A stretch of DNA of 64,000 bases, from NCBI GenBank assembly GCA_035771165.1, contig JAWNZC010000445.1, positions 2,213,001 to 2,277,000 on the forward strand. Direction: 5' to 3'. Source of the stretch: Paragorgia papillata (taxonomy: Eukaryota; Cnidaria; Anthozoa; Scleralcyonacea; Coralliidae). The translations under genes and the position numbers were made by a program. Positions 41,933 to 52,337 of the stretch are shown here, one piece after another (position 1 is the first letter of the stretch; each line of letters begins with the position of its first letter). The notes under the pieces were generated by a model, which worked only from the letters and a program-made list of their open reading frames with translations, did not search any database and was not told the origin of the DNA.

Positions 41933-41978
41933 ATTGCTCTGATGAAAGCCTGAGTCAACAGGCCGAAAGCTTAGCAAT
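41933..41978 (+). ncRNA. Hammerhead-ribozyme-like motif downstream of the Penelope fragment
   Basis: Order of elements: ATTGCT (stem I), CTGATGA (core), AAGCCTGAGTCAACAGGCC (stem II with 5 bp GCCTG/CAGGC), GAAA (core), a minimal GCTT, then AGCAAT (stem I, exact complement). The near-absent stem III recalls the minimal hammerheads described in Penelope-like elements, where self-complementary AGCU could act in a dimer. Two unpaired A before stem II and a UU cleavage site are departures, so activity is doubtful. Confidence 0.45.
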
Positions 41979-41999
41979 TCAATATTTTACGTGCAGTGT

Positions 42000-43279
42000 T
42001 TCCACAAAACGTATCTATAATTCTCTCATTTCTTTTATTCTCTTGTGTTGTTTCTTGTCTTTATTTTCTTGTAATTGTTCCTTTATTTATTTTTTTTTCT
42101 CATTTTTTATCGCCCAGAAGATTATTTGGAGAAAATAAAAAAGTTGTTCGCTAGTTTGTAAGGGCTAGATAGAGGAGATACGCCACGCTTCCAATTTTTG
42201 TAGTTTTATTTTATACTAAGAGGGTTAGAGATGTACTATAATTCTTGCAATTATATTTCAGTTTTTACACATTGTTGTGAAATTTTGTCTGATTTCAATA
42301 GAATTAAAAAAAAACAAAGTTGAAGCTATATGCGCGGTATGATGAAGTATTGTCCCAGATAGGACAAAGAGAAAAATTCTAATTGTAGACCTTGGGATAT
42401 GTTAGTGTAGGTTAAAGTTATTTTCAACCTATGTGCCAAAAGACAATGCTAGGAAAATACACGTCCAGTGTTTTTACAAGTTTACAGTTTCAAGTGCTTA
42501 AGAACGCCTTGCTTGAACAGTTGTTCTCCAAATACGTCAAAATGTTTTACTCATATCACCTCTAACATCAATCTAGTCTTCTTGCAGGAACTTTAATGGA
42601 AATAATATTCACTTCATATTTTATCAAAATGTTCTTGGACAACTCCAGGTTTTAGTCATCAAATTCAATTTTCTCGTGAAAAAAGAATGGAAAAAAGAAT
42701 GTGGCGGTTAGAAGTCGCTACTATATATAAAAAAAAATACCCATTTCGCCGCCATATCGGAGAGCCTCTGTTTAATGAAGCTTTATGTTTTATTTTGTTA
42801 AACTGATTAAGTAGGAACATAAAAGATACAACTTTGATTGGATATATTATTTACTTTTCAGTCTTAAGACTTTACTTATACACTACATGCGTTCGGTACA
42901 CAGATATTTTTAAAGGCAGCAAAATAAAAGAAAAGGAAATAAGTTAGTGGAAGAAGTCCCATAGTTGATCAGTCTGATTTTGTAATTTAAATTGCGCAAA
43001 ATATTCGGTGCGTCGCAGATGGCATGAAAACTGTAACCGCTGATAGAATCAGAGCAGCCCGCAATTCGCGCTCGTGCAGTTCCGTTGCAAATTTTATGAC
43101 GTAATGAATAGTGCTAATGAAAAATCCATGATCCTTTGTTCTTCCTACTAATTATTACGACACGAACAATGGACGTGACGTCATAATCAATGCTTGTCGT
43201 AATTGAGTGAAATTGCGACTCTACGTACGTTTTGCTACAGCAGTATTAAATTAAATTTTTTAAAGTTTTTGTTGCGAAA
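42000..43279. other. Intergenic stretch upstream of the repeat-protein gene
   Basis: AT-rich with no ORF I can support. The presumed promoter of the gene starting at 43280 lies at its end; no TATA box or initiator is clear. Confidence 0.4.
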
Positions 43280-46200
43280 ATGAAACATCTCAAGGTTACA
43301 AACACAACTCATTGGATTCACGAGGAATACAAGATGATTTCGTGGAATCTAGTTGAAGACATCCGATTTTTAAAAAGTTTGGAAAGAGCAAGGCATGGAG
43401 TAGAAGGAAATCATTATGTTGATAACTTTATCGCGGGTGTAAAATTGCGTGTAGTTTATGGTAGAACACAAGAGGAACTGTTTCGTAATGGCTTAGCTGA
43501 TCTGCAAAGCAACCAGAAGCAAGGTAAATACTTAAAAAACAATAAGATTTTATAAAAGTACAATTTACATATATAAACAGATTATCACCGACGGTCTCAC
43601 TTGAAAAGCATTTACAGACTGGGATTCTTTGAAATATTTGTTTATATCGGATTTCAGTTTTTATTTGTTTTATTTTAAAGTAATTTATCACCGCGATTAG
43701 ACTTTAGTATATTAGGTATATTTTCACATGCATTTAAATTTTTTTGCGACGAAAGCAATTTCTTCCAATTCGGAAGCCATGAAAACACAGGTAAAACTAA
43801 ATCTTGATTTTACGACGAACCATGTAATTACTTGTTAATAATATAAAGGGCAAAGTTATACAAGAGCTATGTTATATCCAGAAAATTGTTTTAAATGTAC
43901 ATGTACCTTTAATATCACTGAGTCCTCACTCGGTGCTTGCCAACACTCCAATTTCCCTCGCCGCCTCGCTCTGCATGTCGCTGTGCCTGTGGCTGTGACT
44001 TTTTTTATTATCACAACTGAGCAAATGTTTGTAAAGTTTCCAGTGTATTTACTAAAAGTTTAAAGTCTTTCCATAGTTTAAATTAGTCCAAAGTCAACAA
44101 AAAAGATAAAAACCTAATTGAAAAAATAAGTCAGATGTGGTTCACTGTTGCTATGCAACAAATCCACCAATCACATGTAAGTACAAGTAACCAATCACAT
44201 GCAAGTAATTTTGCATTTCTCAATTTTCGAGTTTTATGGTCTTTTGGTCTGACTTCTGAATCTTAATACAAAAAAGTCCTCGTTGGCGACTCTATATTGG
44301 TAATTTTGTCCTCTATATTAGTATTATGAGGGGGATTTTATTTACTCTTGCAATCATCAGCAATTGTCTCCAAATCCCGGTTGCCATTTGTCCTAATTTG
44401 TTATAGCTTTTAGCAGACTTTACAAGCAAGTTTTAATCATCGATAAAATAATTACAAAACTAGTCTCTAACTCAAACATTTTGACTTACGTGTTAAAAAT
44501 TATATATAGTTTGCGTTGTCTCAGAATCACCACTCAGTGAATCAATCAAAATGTAGAAACTCTAAAATCGTTTATCTAACAATTATCTAACAGCCAAGTC
44601 CAAGCGTGCCCAACCCCCCCCCCCAACCCCCCCCCCCAACCCCCACCCCTCGGGCAAACTCCGGCCACTTGAAAAATGGCGCTAATTTCCTGCGGAGGGG
44701 ATAAAAAAATGCGCCAGGTGAAATGCCTCGCGGTGGGGCCAAAAATCTGTGGCGAAGTCCCCACCCCGGGGAAAATAGTATAAATTATGCATTATGAAGC
44801 ATGTCATTAATACTATTCTTTCACACTATAGAGATGGGAAACAATATCTTTGATGATTATTTGCTGAACGAACAGGATTTCCAGCCTAATAGGTATAACA
44901 ATAGACCTGTCAAAGTGACAAAAGACAATCTTCAACCTGATGTGGTTAATAATAGTCATATTAAACTGACAAATCAAGATCGTCATCCTGGTGAGGACAC
45001 CATTAATTGTCATGTCGCGCCACCCAACGCAGAACTCCAGCCTTTAGTGGACACCAATTGGCCTGTTGCGTTAACCAACGCAGAACTCCAGCCTGAAGTG
45101 GACACCAATTGCCCTGTTGCGACATCCAACGCAGAACTCCAGCCTTTAGTGGACACCAATTGGCCTGTTGCGTTAACCAACGCAGAACTCCAGCCTTTAG
45201 TGGACACCAATTGGCCTGTTGCGTTAACCAACGCAGAACTCCAGCCTGAAGTGGACAGCAATTGTCCTGTCGTGCCACCCAACGCAGAACTCCAGCCTGA
45301 AGTGGACACCAATTGTCCTGTTGCGTTAACCAACCAAGAACTCCAGCCTGAAGTGGACAGCAATTGTCCTGTCGTGCTACCCAACGCAGAACTCCAGCCT
45401 GATGTGGACACCAATTGTCCTGTCGCACAAACCACCGCAGAACGTCAGACTGTTGTTGACACCAATTGTCCTGTTGCGGTATCCAACGCAGAACTTCAGC
45501 CTGTTGTTGACATCAATTGTCCTGCCGCGTTATCCAACGCAGAACTCCAGCCTGTTGTTGACACAAATTGTCCTGTTGCGTTAACCAACGCAGAATTCCA
45601 GCCTGAAGTGGACAGCAATTGTCCTGTCGTGCCACCCAACGCAGAACTCCAGCCTGAAGTGGACACCAATTGTCCTGTTGCGACATCCAACGCAGATCTC
45701 CAGCCTGAAGTAGACACCAATTGTCCTGTTGCAACATCCAACGCAGAACTCCAGCCTGAAGTGAACACCAATTGTCCTGTCGCACAAACCACCGCAGAAC
45801 TTCAGACTGTTGTTGACATCAATTGTACTGTCGCGGGATCCAACGCAGAACTCCAGACTGTTGTTGACACCAATTGTCCTGTTGCGGTATCCAACGCAGA
45901 ACTTCAGCCTGTTGTTGACATCAATTGTCCTGCCGCGGTATCCAACGCAGAACTCCAGCCTGTTGTTGACACAAATTGTCCTGTTGCGTTAACCAACGCA
46001 GAATTCCAGCCTGAAGTGGACAGCAATTGTCCTGTCGTGCCACCCAACGCAGAACGCCAGCCTGAAGTGGACACCAATTGTCCTGTTGCAACATCCAACG
46101 CAGAACTCCAGCCTGAAGTGAACACCAATTGTCCTGTCGCACAAACCACCGCAGAACTTCAGACTGTTGTTGACACCAATTGTCCTGTTGCGGTATCCAA

Positions 46201-47942
46201 CGCCGAACTTCAGCCTGTTGTTGACATCAATTGTCCTGTCGCGGTATCCAACGCAGAACTCCAGCCTGTTGTTGACACAAATTGTCCTGTCGCGGTATCC
46301 AACGCAGAACTCCAGCCTGTTGTTGACACCAATTATCCTGTCGCGGTATCCAACGCAGAACTTCAGCCTGTTGTCGACACCAATTGTCCTGTAGCGCCAA
46401 CCAACGCAGAACTTCAGCCAGTTGTTGACACCAATTGTCCTACTCCTGTCGCGGTATCCAACGCAGAACTCATGCCTGAAGTGGACACCAATTGGCCTGT
46501 TGCGTTAACCAACGCAGAACTCCAGCCTGAAGTTGACACCAATTGTCATGTTGCGTTAACCAACGCAGAACTCCAGCCTGAAGTGGACACCAATTGTCCT
46601 GTCGCGGTATCTAACGCAGAACCTCAGCCTGTTGTTGACAGCAATTGTCCTGTTGCACCAACCAACGCAGAACTTCAGAGTGTTGTTGACACCAATTGTC
46701 CTGTTGCGGTGTCCAACGCAGAACTCCAGCATGTTGTTGACACCAATTGTCCTGTCGCGGTATCTAAAGCAGAACTCCCTCCAGTCTCCGATGAAGGGAC
46801 CCATCTTAATAAGCAGAGCGCTGACAATGTTTCACCACTCCGAGAAGAGACCTTTGATGACGTGTGGAAGAGTGCCGGACTTCCACTTACCAACGAATTG
46901 TCTCTTCCCGGATGGTGGAACAAAGGCAGTGTTCTAACCTTTAAAGATGAGCCTCTTCATAAAGTTTCCAGAAAGACCGCTGTTTCAGCCTCTGAAGAAA
47001 GGACTTCTCCGCATTTATGCAACACGCTGGATTGTCTACCTGCGCCTGAACCGTCTATTGCAGTACATGTACAGCCGGGTGCATCCGATGATTTACAAGG
47101 GCATGAACTACTAGACAACAAGAAGACTCCTGATAAATCGTGGAAAACAGTCAGAGATCTACCTTGTCATCGTGGCGGAGAAGAGCATCTTGCTCAATGG
47201 TTGGCCAAAGCCGGGGGTCAACCTAATGAGGAAGAGTCTGATGCTGAAAATTTGACAGAAGATCTTTATGTGATTAAACCGTCCAATATCAATGGTATTA
47301 ATGGAAATTGTATCGAGTTGGAAATTCTCCATAATTGTCAAGGTACGTTTAACTTTAGTGACTTTATTAAGCTGTCCTCTGGTGTATTTTTAAAATACGT
47401 ATAGAAAAATATTAAGACGATTTTTATAGCGTTACTAAATTATTGGTAAGCAGCTCCTCCCGCGTCTTCTGCACTTGTTTAAGAGCTTCTTTTGTACAGC
47501 AAATAACATGATTTTAAATGATCGTATACATTTATTGCTATACCGATCTAAAGTGAAACGTACATATGTAACACTTCTTATATTTGATTTACTTGCCATA
47601 GATGAAAAGTCTGTTGTCCCTTGCCACGAAACACTGACTTCTTATCCTGGAAGCAAAGACAGGAAAGAAGAAAAGAAGATGAAGAAAACCAAAAAGAATG
47701 AGGAGAAAAATAAGAAAGATAAAACAGAACAGAAGATAAATAAAAAATGTGGTAAGAAGAAAGAAAAGAAAAAAAAAAAGAAAAGCAATTTCGCAAAAAG
47801 TAGGAATGACAAGAAACTGATGACAAAATCGTTTGGTTGGAGAATGGTCGAGTTCTTTTGCTGTTGCGTCTGTCGAAATAATGAATCAACTCACCAAGAA
47901 GTACATCAGATCAAAACAACTGAAACTGAGATGAAACTATAG
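43280..47942 (+). CDS. Unrecognised protein with 34 tandem 17-residue Cys repeats (3 exons)
   Basis: Exons 43280-43523, 44832-47342 and 47602-47942 join in frame with GT-AG borders to about 1,031 residues. Exon 1 gives 81 residues (MKHLKVTNTTHWIHEEYK..., FIAGVKLRVVYGR) that I do not recognise. Exon 2 begins at MGNNIFDDYLLNE, passes through three decayed repeats and then 34 full units of the type PVAVSNAELQPVVDTNC, followed by a unique acidic region with DDVWKSAG, LPGWWNKG and HLAQWLAKAGGQ. Exon 3 is lysine-rich (about 60 residues), then has FGWRMVEFFCCCVCRNN and a polar tail. No signal peptide or membrane span is seen, suggesting a cytosolic or membrane-associated protein; the CCCVC cluster could be acylated. 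A 35 bp optional exon at 43762-43796 (CAATTTC...ACACAG) would also keep frame if the acceptor two bases later (ATG at 44834) is used. Function unknown. Confidence 0.75.
44580..44780. repeat. C-rich tract and flanking GC-rich sequence in intron 1 of the repeat-protein gene
   Basis: Long C runs at 44614-44642 lie within an otherwise AT-rich intron. The next 130 bp are GC-rich and end about 50 bp before the exon. Possibly a mobile-element fragment; no TIRs recognised. Confidence 0.35.
45011..46795 (+). repeat. 51 bp coding tandem array with 357 bp higher-order period
   Basis: Thirty-four complete 51 bp units (one carries a 6 bp insertion) plus a partial one. The rare unit starting GCACAAACCACCGCAGAAC occurs at 45425, 45782 and 46139, exactly 357 bp (7 units) apart, and the unit order between those points is conserved. 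The array therefore grew by duplication of seven-unit blocks as well as single units. The Asn-Cys-Pro centre is almost invariant, while the two residues before Asn-Ala-Glu and the two after Gln-Pro vary in concert. Confidence 0.9.
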
Positions 47943-48096
47943 CAAGGAAGTCAGAAAACTACTTGCCAACATGCTGAAATTCTAATTGCTGTGCTTTTTG
48001 TTGAGTGTGAAAATGAGTGTCGATCTTGAAGCCGTGAAGTCATTTATTTATGAATAATGTACGTTTTCTCTTTAATTTAATCAGTATATGGCTTTA

Positions 48097-48102
48097 AATA
48101 AA
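48097..48102 (+). terminator. Likely polyadenylation signal of the repeat-protein gene
   Basis: AATAAA lies 155 bp after the stop codon at 47942 and is followed by T-rich sequence. Further AATAAA hexamers occur within 60 bp. Confidence 0.45.
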
Positions 48103-48337
48103 CTTTATTCTTGTTAAAACATTTTGATTAAGCAATAAATAGAATAAAGAATAATAAATGTTATTTCAACATTATGATTGGTCAATACCCCCGTTGAGTC
48201 GTGGATATACTGTACTCTCTCGTTAGACTATATATATGGAGGAGTTTGAGAAGAAGGCTCTTGCAACTGCTTCGTTAAAACCAGGTATGTGGAAACGTTA
48301 TGTTGATGGTCACACGGTTTGAATGCTTTAAGTAATA

Positions 48338-48461
48338 GTTCAAATACGAGACGGAGGACTTTGCCGGAATTTCAAAGTCCGAGTGCTTTTTGAAAAGGCG
48401 AGCCTTTTTAATGCACGAGGGCTTTGTAATCCCGGTAAAGTCCGACGTCGAGTATTTGAAC
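48338..48461. mobile_element. Short foldback element
   Basis: AGTTCAAATACGAGACGGAGG on the left pairs with the complement of ...CGACGTCGAGTATTTGAACT on the right. Internal TTTCAAAGTCC and AAAGTCCGA motifs recur beyond it, to about 48560. Confidence 0.5.
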
Positions 48462-49111
48462 TGACTTCTCAAAACTCCGAAGATACCTCTGAAACGTAAT
48501 ATAATTTGCCTTATTTCAAAGTCCCAATACTTTGAAAACGTATTTTGCATTATTTCAAAGTACTAGTACTTTTCTTCCGATTTCAAAGCACTGATTAAAC
48601 ATTAATTTCTTTTGTTTTTGGTTCATGAATTAATGATTTTGAGAACTAATTTTTTTGACCATGCACGTTAACAGCATTTACCCTTCAATCAAATTCACTA
48701 TGAAATCAAATTCACTATGAAATCAAGACAAATCTATCCCGTTTTTGGACGTTTTGTTTTCCGTTAAACGAAATGGGACTTTAAGTCATACTCTGTGTAT
48801 CGAAAACCAACACTGATGTACATATATTCACATCGCGATTACAACAGTTACATCATCTTATTGATTCGATTTACGAAAATTTTTTACTGAACTTAAAACC
48901 GTGGTTGAAACGGTCAGCTCAAGCCGGCAGCCTTGCTGTGATTGGTTGGTTTAAGGAGACAGCATGGGCGCGTTTGCTTTATTGGAGGGTTATATATAGG
49001 GGGAGGAGAGCTTATTAACAAAAGGTGGGCTTTAGGAGAAGCGATAATTCGAAAATGCATGGACGCTTATTTGAAGCTCAGCGCGAATTCGAGCATTTAC
49101 CTTAGTGTAGC

Positions 49112-49695
49112 TTATGGATCATTTTCACTCACGTGATCAGTGGCCCCATTGGGGTGGTGAAACAATACAAAATCTTCGAATAAGAATAGCGCTAAATTCC
49201 CATAGGATAAAGTTGGTACACCGAAATGGCCGCCATTTCATTGTTTCGGTACACCAATATGGCCGCCGTGACATCGGATGAAATCAAGGAACTTTTTACG
49301 AGCATTTGGGGATTGGGAAACATATCAAAAGTAGCATTATGAAGAAATCATAATTATGAAGCTAGGAAAATGTTGAATGCCATATTTACAGTAATGCAAA
49401 AATTGCTTGTGTTCAAACATTTTCTTTTTAGCCAGCGTACCATTCAAAATCTCTTTATTTTAGCGGTAGCTCATGCGGTGGTTGAGAAACATACCTAACG
49501 ATAAAATAGATCATTTTCATCTGACGTCACAGCGGCCATATAAATTGGTGTACCAAAACAATGAAATGGCGGCCATATTGGTGTACCATCTTTATCCTAT
49601 GGGAATTTAGCTCTATTCTTATTCAAAAATGTCGTATTGTTTCACCACCCCAATGGGGCCACCGATCACGGGAGTGAAAACGATCATTCTATAAT
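49112..49695. mobile_element. Foldback MITE with long inverted arms
   Basis: Arms of about 150 bp: GTGGCCCCATTGGGGTGG, AATTCCCATAGGATAAAG and GAAATGGCGGCCAT occur on the left and in complementary order on the right. A diverged partial copy follows at about 49797-49965. Intergenic between the repeat-protein gene and SERBP1. Confidence 0.7.
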
Positions 49696-50129
49696 TATGT
49701 ACAAGTTAATTACCGACAACCAAGGCATTAAGTCATACTTCCCAAGGCGCGTATTTAGTTCAAATTTCACAAGGTTTTGTCTTTATCTGTATTCTCGGTT
49801 TTCACTCACGTGATCGCTGGCCCCGTTGGGGTGGTGAAACAATACAAAACATTTGAATTCGAGTTAAATTCCCATAGGATAAAGATTGTGCACCAACATG
49901 GCCGCCATTTCATTGTTCCTGTGCACCAACATGGCCGCCGTGACGTCAGATGAAAACCAAGAATACTTCCTGGGCTTTATACTACAGATAAATACCTGCA
50001 TTGATAATATGGGATCGAGATAAAGACTTGTGAATAACAAAGAAAACCGCGTGAAATTTGAACTAAAAATGAGATACGATCAATAATTTTGAGCGCATGT
50101 TACGCGACATTAAATCAAACGTAAAGTGG

Positions 50130-51040
50130 GTTCTATACATAAACAAGACGCCTGCTCAGGCGTTCACTCGGGCTACCGATTTCTGCAAATATTGTCGCAG
50201 TCTTCGCACATCTAGAAAATCTTAGGAACAGCGTGTGCATATTAAGCGTTTGTTAAAAAGTACAGAACTCCAGAAGCAATCATTATGCCAGTAGTAGGGC
50301 GCTCGACACAAATTCTCTATATATGGTCTTATACGAAGTACTTACTTCCATGAAGCGATTTGGTGTAAACAAGCCCGTTTAGCCGAGTAATTAAACTATC
50401 TTAATACTTTCAGTAGACTAGCCAAAACCTATAGTGCTGAATTCGGCAGATTCAAGCGATGGTTCCGATATAGCATTCATGTACCAACAGAAAATATTTA
50501 AACATGCACTTTTGAAATACATTTCCAAATGTAATACGACACCTTCATGATAGGGGGACTTGTCAGACGACTAATACATCTAAACATATTTTTTGCATTA
50601 TTCGGTGCCTACCACATGTGTTTCGTAGTTGTTGGACCAAGCAGCAAGGCGTTTAATACTAGGTAAACGTATACGTTCTTTGATATTATGTGGCTCTATC
50701 TTGTTACCGATGTCAACACGGCATTTTGAACATTTTCTCCCGTCTGTATTAAATATACTGGTCTATTCTGTCTTCATGGACAAACCTTGTCAGCAACACT
50801 ACTGATCAACTATTGTTTTTATGATCCTGTTTTATCCAATACCGCGGAAATCACCTCATGATCAACCCAACTCGATCAAAGGTAAAGCTATCGAAAAGAA
50901 AGAACTCGAAAAATCGAAAATCGACATGCCTTACAGTTTCGCAAGACCTGACGGGATGATGCAACAATGCCATTTTGTGGAACCCCCCCCCAAAAAAAAA
51001 AAGCCCAAACGGCCAAACCTTAGACTCGTCCTACCATAGG
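50130..51040. mobile_element. Dispersed repeat, copy 2
   Basis: Inverted relative to the copy at 6653-7795 and similar over nearly its full length. It differs by a replaced stretch at about 50813-50838, whose sequence (GTTTTTATGATCCTGTTTTA) duplicates 51072-51096 just outside the element. Confidence 0.65.
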
Positions 51041-51488
51041 TAGCCCGAGTAATTAAGAGACAAGCATACTTGTGTTTTTATGATCCTGTTTTATCCAGTT
51101 ACTGGTCAATATATTTTATACAAGTGGACTACTCTGACAATCACTTTGGTCCATACGCTCACTCCAGCTCTAAACCGCACAACCAACACACTAGGGTATT
51201 TCAAATTCTTTCATTCTGTCCATGCAAATTTTGGTATACGGCTTCTACAAAATGTTCCCTTGCAAAAATGTTCTACATTACATACACAATTATTCAACTG
51301 GACAAAAATGGCAACAATTTCTTACACAAGTAAAATTCTACAACTTCAGTGAAACACTACAGGAACACTGCGCAAGAGACATCAACGAACGGCATACGCC
51401 TTTTGAAACAACGCTTCCAAAGTTTCTTGTTATCAAAGAGTCCATTTGCTCAGAAAAGTGGATTATGTCGCAGGATTAAAACTATGGT

Positions 51489-52303
51489 TTATCCCAAAGT
51501 TGGGAATTCCTCTGTGTCAAAATTAAGCTCATTGTAATCATTTTCCACTCCATTGTCACGGTTTTCGCCAAATCCACCACGCCCACTACCACCGCGTCTA
51601 TCACCAAAGCCACCTCTGTCGCCAAAACCACCTCTATCGCCAAAACCACCTCTATCGCCAAAACCACCTCTATCACCAAAACCACCTCTGTCACCAAAAC
51701 CACCTCTGTCACCAAAGCCACCTCTTCCTCGGCTACCAAAGCCTCCTCCCCCTCTCCCTCCACGCCTCTCTCCACCACCGCCACCACGACGTTCCCCACC
51801 TCCACCCCTGCCACCTCGGGGCCCTCCACCACGACCTCGGCGTCCTCCTCTTGAATCTTGGAATTTATCACCTGGGGCATATTTTATATCAATATCGATG
51901 GTCTGCTTCACTCGTCCGGACGTCTTAATTTTTTCTTCGTATTCCTAATGTAAAACAAAGAAAATTTATGCACCTCGAAACTGGGAACACAACGAAAATC
52001 GTGTCCTCGGTGATATTATTCACGTCTTTCGTATTCTATTGTTTGCTCAGCGTACTCAGTTATCCGATTATGAGACTCTGTATGCTATTATGCAACTCCG
52101 TATTCGATTATTCAACTTGGAGGTCTGGTGTAAACGGTTGGTTGGGCTTTACGTAAAGACAGGTTGCCAGATGCTAGATTGACAGTTGTACCAATACAAG
52201 TCTCAACTCACTGAAGGTAGACAACACGAGAGATGTCAAAATTTATTTTTTAAAATTTTATTTCAATTGATTCCAGAACTAAGTTAAAATACGGCAACAT
52301 TTT

Positions 52304-52337
<34 letters not shown>

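Noticed and set aside
45003..46923. Long antisense ORFs opposite the 51 bp array (up to 141 codons in two frames)
   Set aside because: A 51 bp unit is a multiple of three, so every frame without a stop in one unit stays open. They share no start context or splice sites and mirror the sense array.
47475..47601. In-frame extension upstream of exon 3 of the repeat-protein gene
   Set aside because: It precedes a clear CCATAG acceptor, and the exon 2 donor AAG/GTACG joins in phase at 47602.
51553..51948. Plus-strand proline-rich ORF of 131 codons (and similar at 62993-63411)
   Set aside because: Antisense shadow of SERBP1 RGG exons, which have family motifs and correct splice sites on the minus strand.
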